A stretch of 44,395 nt of DNA from a virus: the IMG/VR virus record IMGVR_UViG_3300035670_000417, positions 1 through 44,395 of that record; one strand, given 5' to 3'. Positions 37,683-44,395 of the stretch are shown one piece after another (the first letter of the stretch is position 1; every line of letters starts with the position of its first letter). A model generated the notes under the pieces. It saw only the letters and a program-made list of their open reading frames with translations, was not told the DNA's origin and did not search any database. Both the position numbers and the translations under genes were made by a program.

Positions 37683-39862
37683 TGGCATTATTGAAATTAG
37701 TCACCGGTGCTACTTGGCCACTGTCTGGCACTGCCGATGCTTCCTCGACTGGGCTGTCTGCATTATCGGGGGTTGCGTTCACTCACGTAGGGTCTACGGA
37801 TGTCCCTGCGGGTTCTAATGCCACCGGCTACATCCGCCAGGACTCCGCAGGACTGTCGTACATTTATCCCGATGCAGCCGCGACAATGTTCACCGCTGGA
37901 GATAGGTATACGTCTCGCATTTGGCTGCGTGCTAATCTCGAAGTCTCGCCACCGGTTGATGCTTCGGCTATCGTGCTACGAGACTTCAATGGTTACGGAT
38001 TAAGAGTTATCCAGTACCTCTACTACAATGCCACTGTGGGCGGCTGGAATTGTTTTGCGTCTAGCTTTTCCGGTGGCGGAACGGTTCAGAACTTTTTGCT
38101 GCAAGGTTCATCCGGTTCCCCTGCGATCATTCGTCCAGGCCGATGGTATGAATTTATCGCGGAGATAAACGCAGCGAGTGGAGCAGGCGATTATTGCTTT
38201 TACGTCAATGGTCGCATCGTTTCGCGCGTGACTGGTATCACGGGAGCAACTGGAGGCACAGCATCACCATCGGACGTTTACCAAAAATGGACAGTCGGCG
38301 TTGCGGGCTGCAAATTTGATGTGACGGGTCCAATCGCATCGGACAACGGAACGGATGTGGCGATAGCTCGTGTAGACCGCGATCTAAAAACGTCAGACCT
38401 AACGACTGACATTTTTGACATATCCTTTTTGACCGCGACTCGTGGAAAAGATTGGTCTGTCACGCTCGACACATCAACGATGGTCGAGACGTCTTACGGA
38501 ACGTCAGGTATTGCACCGATTCGCCGGAGGCAAGTGTTGTCTTCAGCAGGCACCGCAGATTTTAAGACGAGTCGTGACTTAGGTACACTGCCTTATAACG
38601 GTAGCGGTTGGTGTACGCTGGCTTTCCCCATGACATATCTGCCGGGCAGTTCGGTCATGGAAATTGCCTTACGCAATACTGACGACGATGCAGATATTGT
38701 GACGCTGGAAGTCGATTCGACTGCATTGGTGCAAGGTTCCGTAGAAGTCGGAACGTGGGATCACGCTAAACGCTACGCGATTTTATTGCATCTAGCGGAC
38801 TCAGGTGAGGCGGCTGCTACGCTAATCGATTTAACAACATTCGATGGAGTCACCCCGATTTCATTCAGCGCGAGGCTTGCAAACTGGACTCCGCAAGAAG
38901 TTGGTCGCGTCGAGCAGCGTGTTACCGTCGATTCGTCAGCAGAGATCGAGGGATTTGTTGCATCACGATACTGCGATCTGTTTGCCGTCGATTCGATGAC
39001 GACAGCAGAAGCCAATACGATTTCTCCAGCGTTTTATATTTCCCGATGCAATGTTGGTGCGTATTGGGACACATGGTACTCGGATGAGGTTTGTGTTCCG
39101 AATCATTTCTCACATCGATCAGACAGGCCGTATTCCGTCTTTTGCATTGCTGTCGGTCGTCCAGGCGTTGGTACGGAATGGTTTAATACTGTAGTCTTGC
39201 CTGGGCTGCGGCATTCAAAAGCAATTCGTCTAGTGCGAATTGATGGCGGGTCAATCAATGATCTTTCTGGTGTGAACGACTCTAATAGAGCCGAAAAATT
39301 AGCTCTATGGAAATCCCGCTTCGATGAGTCCGTTTTTGATCTTGTAAATCGCGGCAACCGTGTCTGGCTGATGACGATGATCCGCAGAGAGCAGGGTACA
39401 TATACCGCGACTCAGAATCGAGAAATCGATGCGATGAACGGGCATATTAGGACAGTAGCACAATTGGCTCAAAAATACTCAGGCGGAGATAGGCTGGTCG
39501 ATTTCTCCGATATAGCGTATTCGGTCGATGACCATAGTTCGCTATTTACCGCTGGCGATGACATTCATTTCGATACTGCTGGAGAAATTTTAGTCGCAGG
39601 TTTGGCACTGACAATTAAAACCCAGAGCTTTGCGGCTGTGCCGATCCAAGAGCTTACCGCTGGGATTGTTGAGGATGGCGTCGACAATTCAACAACAGCG
39701 ACAAACGCAGCCACAGCAGCAGCCGAAATCCTCAAAATCCCACGTGCCCCCACCACCCTAACCGCAGGCGGCGAGCACTACCTCAATATCGCAGGCGGCG
39801 ACAACAACGGCGGTCAATCTGGACTGGTCACGATTTCAACCACGGTGCCACCAGCGGAGTAA
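37682..39862 (+). CDS. Tail fibre with SGNH esterase
   Basis: A 726-residue protein. The N-terminal half is beta-rich and LamG-like (GRWYEFIAEINAASGAGDYC, FYVNGRIVSRVTGI). The C-terminal part shows SGNH hydrolase blocks: VRIDGGSINDLSG (GxxND) and FTAGDDIHFDTAGEILVAG (DxxH). Such fibre esterases remove acetyl groups from cell-surface polysaccharide to expose receptors. The last 70 residues are repeat-like linkers. Starts right after the previous stop. Confidence 0.7.
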   Translation: MALLKLVTGATWPLSGTADASSTGLSALSGVAFTHVGSTDVPAGSNATGYIRQDSAGLSYIYPDAAATMFTAGDRYTSRIWLRANLEVSPPVDASAIVLRDFNGYGLRVIQYLYYNATVGGWNCFASSFSGGGTVQNFLLQGSSGSPAIIRPGRWYEFIAEINAASGAGDYCFYVNGRIVSRVTGITGATGGTASPSDVYQKWTVGVAGCKFDVTGPIASDNGTDVAIARVDRDLKTSDLTTDIFDISFLTATRGKDWSVTLDTSTMVETSYGTSGIAPIRRRQVLSSAGTADFKTSRDLGTLPYNGSGWCTLAFPMTYLPGSSVMEIALRNTDDDADIVTLEVDSTALVQGSVEVGTWDHAKRYAILLHLADSGEAAATLIDLTTFDGVTPISFSARLANWTPQEVGRVEQRVTVDSSAEIEGFVASRYCDLFAVDSMTTAEANTISPAFYISRCNVGAYWDTWYSDEVCVPNHFSHRSDRPYSVFCIAVGRPGVGTEWFNTVVLPGLRHSKAIRLVRIDGGSINDLSGVNDSNRAEKLALWKSRFDESVFDLVNRGNRVWLMTMIRREQGTYTATQNREIDAMNGHIRTVAQLAQKYSGGDRLVDFSDIAYSVDDHSSLFTAGDDIHFDTAGEILVAGLALTIKTQSFAAVPIQELTAGIVEDGVDNSTTATNAATAAAEILKIPRAPTTLTAGGEHYLNIAGGDNNGGQSGLVTISTTVPPAE

Positions 39863-39868
39863 GCAAAC

Positions 39869-40738
39869 ATGGTAGCGAGAAATGTAGTTCGGTCGGTGGT
39901 CAGGTCCACGGTGCGGAGTAGCGTGGGGAGCGTGGGGGTTAGCTACGACCCGGATGCGTTGGACTATTTTGCTCGTGCTGAGGCGTTGGGCGGATCGTTT
40001 GACCTAACTGGCATCAATGCCACTTACACCGAACCCTACATCAAAGCCGCATTCAACCGACTTATCCTCGGACTTAAAGCAGATAGCGTTTGGAATAGCC
40101 TCACAGAACTATACATGCTGTCTGGTGTCTCGTTCGGCGGACTGATGGCGAAATTGAAATATAGCTCAGTGGCTACGTTGACCAATGTTGGTCCGTTTGT
40201 AACTGGTGATTATGTAGCGGTTGGCAGTGGGGCTGGGTTGAAAGGAAATGGCACTACTAAATACCTCAACACAAATTTCAACGACTCTGCAATAGATGGT
40301 ACCGGCGATAATCGGGCATTTAGCACTTACTTGACACAGGTTGTAGGAAGTGCTCAATCATTAATCGGCTCATTAAACAGCCCATTAGCCTTTCAGTTAG
40401 TCGAATCTTTGTCCAGTGCTGCTGCATTCGATCTGCCGGTAAATGATGCCAGAATAAACACTGGATCAAATGCGTCTAACTATAGAATCGGTAGTCGCCG
40501 AGGAGTTAATGACACTGAGGCTTATATAAATGGAGTTTCTGTCGGTGTAGATACGTCCACGACTACACGACTATCTACGGGCAACAACTGGTATATCTTT
40601 GGAAACACCAGCACAGCTTCATCTTCCGCCAGAATCGCCGCCGCTCACATCGGCACCGGCCTCACCGACACCCAAGCTGCCAATTTATCCCTCCGCGTCA
40701 ACGCATTTATGACATCCATCGGAGCTAATGTTTACTAA
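39869..40738 (+). CDS. LamG-like virion surface protein
   Basis: A 289-residue protein. A basic N-terminus with VRSVVRSTVRSSVGSVGVSY may anchor it to other virion proteins; after a helix pair (FNRLILGLKADSVWNSLTEL) comes a concanavalin-type beta domain (YLNTNFNDSAIDG, AYINGVSVGVDTSTTTRL, YIFGNTSTAS). Part of the adhesin cluster; a sugar-binding role is inferred. Confidence 0.6.
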   Translation: MVARNVVRSVVRSTVRSSVGSVGVSYDPDALDYFARAEALGGSFDLTGINATYTEPYIKAAFNRLILGLKADSVWNSLTELYMLSGVSFGGLMAKLKYSSVATLTNVGPFVTGDYVAVGSGAGLKGNGTTKYLNTNFNDSAIDGTGDNRAFSTYLTQVVGSAQSLIGSLNSPLAFQLVESLSSAAAFDLPVNDARINTGSNASNYRIGSRRGVNDTEAYINGVSVGVDTSTTTRLSTGNNWYIFGNTSTASSSARIAAAHIGTGLTDTQAANLSLRVNAFMTSIGANVY

Positions 40739-41142
40739 TGGCAAAAGAACGCATTAACCCAGAACAACGCTCTGCACTGGTGGCTGTTGGTGATTCGTTG
40801 CGAGGTTCACCCAAATCCTGGGAGCAGATAGACCCGTCGAGTAAAGCACTGGTGAAGTCACTGCTGCGTCCAGTTGGTGGATTTAGTGACGATCAGCGAG
40901 AGTTTATCAAGAATTGGTGGATGGAAGTTGATGATGCAATACTGGAAGAAATCAACGCAAATCTGCCACCACATACGATATGCGAACCTCGCATCGATAT
41001 CGACGGCAAGAAGTTTGTCTCGTCGGACTTATTCACTGATGCGGAGGATGAAGGCAGACTGAAAAACGTGCTGCCAATGATTCGTAAGTTGCAACTGTCT
41101 CACAAGCCAGCGGAACATTGGCCGGTGCAGGAAGAAGTTTAA
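40738..41142 (+). CDS. Unknown protein in the fibre cluster
   Basis: A 134-residue helical acidic protein (RSALVAVGDSLRGSPKSWEQ; DDQREFIKNWWMEVDDAILEE). Start overlaps the previous stop (TAATG). Helical content between two adhesins suggests a fibre chaperone or assembly factor. Not recognised. Confidence 0.45.
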   Translation: MAKERINPEQRSALVAVGDSLRGSPKSWEQIDPSSKALVKSLLRPVGGFSDDQREFIKNWWMEVDDAILEEINANLPPHTICEPRIDIDGKKFVSSDLFTDAEDEGRLKNVLPMIRKLQLSHKPAEHWPVQEEV

Positions 41143-41144
41143 TC

Positions 41145-42851
41145 ATGCAATTCCTTTCCCAACGAGCCCGAAGTCGCAGAGCACTGCTTAATAGTGGTGG
41201 TGGCGATCCGCCTGCGCCGAGTGAACTGACGTATTTGGGGGCGTTTCGGTTGGGGTCGAGTGACGGGAATTTTAACGGCGATTGCTGCCTCTGCCGACAT
41301 CCAGACCCGACGAAGATTTTTCTTACGATCAGCCGCCCAAGTAGCGATGTAAACGGTCACGCCAAGTACGTCGAGGTTACACTACCTTCATTAGACAGCC
41401 TCGACCCTGATGCGGTTAATGCTCAATCATCAACTCCGCTTACTGGTGCCCCAGCTAATCAGGTTGATGTGGCTGCTGATTATGCAGCAACAGTAACACC
41501 ATCCGATCCGAGCTATTCACCGCAGGGCATCCGAATCGGCGGAATAATGCTGGACAGCTCTGATCGACTATGGGTCAATGTAGGCATCCACTACCACACA
41601 TCAGCACACTACTATCCAGCGTTGGCCGAGTTTGATACATCAACGGGAACGCGGATCGGGAATTACCGAATAGCGAGGGCTGACGTTGATCCACCAACTG
41701 GCTGGCCCACACCCAATGGACGGCTCACTAATTTATCCGGCACAGTGTTATCCTCTTACGGGGATTATCTAACGACAGCCAACTGGAATCTTCCTGGCCC
41801 GCAGTTCGATTTTGCTTGGCGAGATGGTACGGATTATCTCGGATTTCGCGACGGGATGCACCACACTAACGAACTGATGTTTAATGAAAACCCAATGCCG
41901 GGAGTGCCGCGCTGGGACATCCAAGCAAATGGAAGCGGGATCATTATCGGAGACTACCTTTACTGGCCTCACTATGGAGGTACGCCTCCTGGCTGGTATG
42001 GAAGTGGTGATGGAACAGGCAATGACGCGGAGGTTGTGACCAGTAATTATGCTGGCGGAATTAGCGGCGTAACGTCCGCGACGACGAAAGTCGGAACGCA
42101 GACCGGCGATGCTGGTTTGCTCCGTCATGACGACGGCAATTATCATGTCATGACCCATTCGGGCAATGCGATTGACATTAACTATCAGTTTTCTTTGGGC
42201 ACTGATGGCTATAAATTGCCGCTGTCTGTGCGTGCGATTGGATACTTAGCTGGCAGTGGAAACACAATTACAGTCAGTGCGTGGAATCATGTAGGTGCAA
42301 CGTGGGAATCAATTGGCACGATCAACGGAACGGACTCGGCAACAGACAGCACTAATACGATTACATTAGCTGCACGGCACGCAGGAACGTCAGGTGGAGA
42401 GAATAGCAAGGTATATATCCGATTCCACTGCACCGGCCAGACATCGCCGGTTCTGCATCTTGACCGGCTAACAGTCCAATATTACATCGCGAATAATGGC
42501 GACCCTAATGTACAGACCCCAAACTATGTGCCAGATACGCTCGGTGCGTCTACTGGTACACACTCACCACCACATAATGCGTACGTTTACCGTACTCCAA
42601 TTTCACAGTTGATCGAATCGTATAACGGGACTCGCGATGCGTACGACTTCACGGTAGAAGAGGTCACGCAATTCACCGCCAAACTTTGGCGTTATGAGAC
42701 AGACGAATCTGAGCGAAAGCGGTATCTCGCGAAAGTAAATTCCGGTTTTGTAATGGTCGGCACAAAGCTGATTTGTCTCGAAAACAGTGCGGATAAAACA
42801 CGCAATAGCGACGAGCCAGCTCCAGTTTTTCACGTTTTTGAAACGGCATAA
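41145..42851 (+). CDS. Large beta-rich receptor-binding / adhesin protein
   Basis: A 568-residue protein from ATG 41145. N-terminal region has a Cys pair (CCLCRHPDP) and strands repeating with Gly/Asp turns, as in a beta-propeller (SELTYLGAFRLGSSDGNFNG; GIIIGDYLYWPHYGGTPPGW). A later beta domain (LPLSVRAIGYLAGSGNTITV) is jelly-roll-like. Probably a fibre tip or adhesin. Catalytic residues not seen. Confidence 0.5.
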   Translation: MQFLSQRARSRRALLNSGGGDPPAPSELTYLGAFRLGSSDGNFNGDCCLCRHPDPTKIFLTISRPSSDVNGHAKYVEVTLPSLDSLDPDAVNAQSSTPLTGAPANQVDVAADYAATVTPSDPSYSPQGIRIGGIMLDSSDRLWVNVGIHYHTSAHYYPALAEFDTSTGTRIGNYRIARADVDPPTGWPTPNGRLTNLSGTVLSSYGDYLTTANWNLPGPQFDFAWRDGTDYLGFRDGMHHTNELMFNENPMPGVPRWDIQANGSGIIIGDYLYWPHYGGTPPGWYGSGDGTGNDAEVVTSNYAGGISGVTSATTKVGTQTGDAGLLRHDDGNYHVMTHSGNAIDINYQFSLGTDGYKLPLSVRAIGYLAGSGNTITVSAWNHVGATWESIGTINGTDSATDSTNTITLAARHAGTSGGENSKVYIRFHCTGQTSPVLHLDRLTVQYYIANNGDPNVQTPNYVPDTLGASTGTHSPPHNAYVYRTPISQLIESYNGTRDAYDFTVEEVTQFTAKLWRYETDESERKRYLAKVNSGFVMVGTKLICLENSADKTRNSDEPAPVFHVFETA

Positions 42852-42853
42852 TC

Positions 42854-43543
42854 ATGTGTTACGAAATCAAACAAGGCTCAACGGATCAACCGCTGCTGTT
42901 TCTTTTAGTGGACAGCACAGACCACGTAACGCCAGAGACTGGCAAGTCGCCGACTGTCACGATAAGCAAAAACGGTGGTAGTTTTGCTTCGCCTGCTGGG
43001 GCTGTAAGCGAGATCGCAAACGGTTGGTACAAAGTCGCAGGCAACGCCACGGATAACGGCACGTTGGGACCGCTGATACTGCACGCTGAAGCAACCGGCT
43101 GCGATCCGCAAGATGTGATTTATCATGTCGTGGCGACCGATCCGCTGGTGGCTGTAGCTACTGCGGCTGCATTGGCTACGGTGGATGGAATTGTTGATTC
43201 GATACTTGAGGATACTGGGACGACAATACCAGGGTCTCTAACGACGGTTCAGTCGACGATAGATGATATTGCCACGGTTACGGATTCAATTACGTCGAAC
43301 GGCTCTGGTCTTTCGGCGATACCGTGGAACGCTGCGTGGGATGCTGAAGTAGAAAGCGAAGTGACCGATGCACTAAATGCCTATGATCCACCAACCAATA
43401 TAGAGTTGAATACTGCGATATCTGGACTGGATACAGAGATAAAGAAAATTCCAAGACACACATCGCAGCTTGCTGCTGGGCAATTCCGAGTAACAATCGA
43501 AGGCGGCGAGTCGGCAAACATCACTTTGGGAGCACCCACGTAA
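42854..43543 (+). CDS. Ig-like fibre protein with helical tail
   Basis: A 229-residue protein. The N-terminal 90 residues (SPTVTISKNGGSFASPAGAV, then SEIANGWYKVAGNATDNGTL) follow the pattern of widespread virion Ig-like domains. The rest is low-complexity helical linker (TTVQSTIDDIATVTDSITSN) and a short beta tail. Typical of fibre or collar ornaments. Confidence 0.55.
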   Translation: MCYEIKQGSTDQPLLFLLVDSTDHVTPETGKSPTVTISKNGGSFASPAGAVSEIANGWYKVAGNATDNGTLGPLILHAEATGCDPQDVIYHVVATDPLVAVATAAALATVDGIVDSILEDTGTTIPGSLTTVQSTIDDIATVTDSITSNGSGLSAIPWNAAWDAEVESEVTDALNAYDPPTNIELNTAISGLDTEIKKIPRHTSQLAAGQFRVTIEGGESANITLGAPT

Positions 43544-43557
43544 AGGGTGAACACATT

Positions 43558-44031
43558 ATGCCAGTCACTACATTTGCAGAACTGTTTGGTGCTACGTTTC
43601 CGGCTGAAACAGATGTGCGAGTTGATGTCGAGTACACAGACGGCGTGACAGATTACGAGGGGTCATTGGCTGAAAACTTCGGCATGGACCCAGATAAGAA
43701 CGTGATAAGAATGAAGCGAGGCGACTCATACGACGGAACGGCCAATGCTGTTAAATCGTTTGTCGTTACGAAGAACTTCGCGGGTTGGACGGGGACGCTC
43801 ACTGTTCGGCATCGTGTGACAGCAGCATCTTTATCGTCAGTCAGTGTAACTGTCGCAAGTGCAACATTATTAACGGCATCATTCGCAGCAACAGACACGG
43901 CGTTCGCTGGTCTCACTACTGATGATGACTTCGGACCTCATCCATTTGATATTCAAATGGTAAGCGGAGCCAGCAAGCAAACTCCCATTGAGGGAGTAGT
44001 GATTATAAGTAAAGACATGACACTTACATAA
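43558..44031 (+). CDS. Beta-rich virion protein, fibre cluster
   Basis: A 157-residue protein with two beta-sandwich-like halves (TDVRVDVEYTDGVTDYEGS; WTGTLTVRHRVTAASLSSVS). No motif recognised, but composition, size and neighbours fit a structural ornament. Confidence 0.45.
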   Translation: MPVTTFAELFGATFPAETDVRVDVEYTDGVTDYEGSLAENFGMDPDKNVIRMKRGDSYDGTANAVKSFVVTKNFAGWTGTLTVRHRVTAASLSSVSVTVASATLLTASFAATDTAFAGLTTDDDFGPHPFDIQMVSGASKQTPIEGVVIISKDMTLT

Positions 44032-44044
44032 GGAAAGATGACCT

Positions 44045-44338
44045 ATGGCACAGGTAAATAAAATCGTTACTACTGGAACTGGTCAAGCCGCAGACTTTAT
44101 CAGACTGGGGCCGGGCGATCACGTATTGGAGTTTACATGGGCTGGCAGTGCTGGGGACGCTGATTTGCAGGAGCGTATTTCAAGTGATAGTGGCACGTTT
44201 CGCGATTCGAATGATGTCTCGGGCGTTGTTAATATCACTTCAAATATAAGCTACCGTGTGAGCGGTAATTGCGATTACTCAGTCGATGTCAATACTCACA
44301 CAAGTGCGTTGACAGTGCAGGCTACATCGTGCGGATGA
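44045..44338 (+). CDS. Small beta virion protein
   Basis: A 97-residue all-beta protein (FIRLGPGDHVLEFTWAGSAG; VVNITSNISYRVSGNCDYS). Probably a small trimeric or decorating fibre component. Starts 13 bases after the previous stop. Confidence 0.45.
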   Translation: MAQVNKIVTTGTGQAADFIRLGPGDHVLEFTWAGSAGDADLQERISSDSGTFRDSNDVSGVVNITSNISYRVSGNCDYSVDVNTHTSALTVQATSCG

Positions 44339-44344
44339 CCCCCC

Positions 44345-44395
44345 ATGTGCAAAGGTACTTTCGGTCGATCTGGCGTCTATTGCGGTGGCGAAAGG
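44345..44395 (+). CDS. Start of a further small protein, cut by the window edge
   Basis: ATG 44345 opens MCKGTFGRSGVYCGGER and runs off the end. Two Cys in 17 residues. Only the start is visible, so nothing can be said about its function. No strong ribosome site precedes it. Confidence 0.3.
   Translation, partial: MCKGTFGRSGVYCGGER

Overview
The window reads as most or all of a temperate tailed phage (or prophage) genome of siphovirus type. The host is probably a planctomycete. That is an inference from the phage-borne csrA, a cysteine-rich papain-like peptidase, a prohead protease fused to the capsid protein, many zinc-ribbon mini-proteins, and an integron integrase in the same orientation as its cassettes. 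No host marker gene is present, so the host call is tentative.

Layout on the plus strand: 29-7004 packaging and head (small and large terminase, zinc ribbon, gpW-like joiner, portal, protease-capsid fusion). 7139-15689 head completion and tail (connector, tail terminator, gpZ, tube, frameshifted tail chaperone pair, tape measure, baseplate or tip proteins). 22200-33865 control, DNA metabolism and replication (XRE repressor with paired operators, CsrA, DNA methyltransferase, SNF2-type helicase, ParB-like protein, replication organiser, frameshifted RusA-like resolvase, metallophosphoesterase, HNH homing endonuclease). 34280-37682 membrane, lysis and secreted functions, including a C1-type peptidase and a possible glycoside hydrolase. 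37682-44395 fibre and adhesin proteins, including an SGNH esterase.

The unusual part is 15686-22156. It interrupts the phage with a minus-strand integron: an IntI-family integrase (15686-16705) followed upstream by about twelve tiny gene cassettes. Ten attC sites and one half-site separate them. Nine cassettes in a row begin and end with the same 9-nt GTT-N6 inverted ends. Every attC has the asymmetric extra bases expected of an attC hairpin. The cassettes read toward intI, not away from it. A good sigma70-like promoter (TTGACT, 17 bp, TACACT) lies at the far end (22128-22156), beside the operator of the phage repressor. Cassette cargo includes a compact cytosine-C5 DNA methyltransferase, a ribbon-helix-helix protein and several zinc-ribbon or unknown proteins.

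Working model (inference): IntI sits where a temperate phage normally keeps its integrase, next to the repressor, and no other integrase is visible. The cassette array is therefore placed as swappable lysogenic-conversion cargo, possibly transcribed from a promoter under the influence of the phage repressor. IntI may serve cassette exchange, phage integration, or both.
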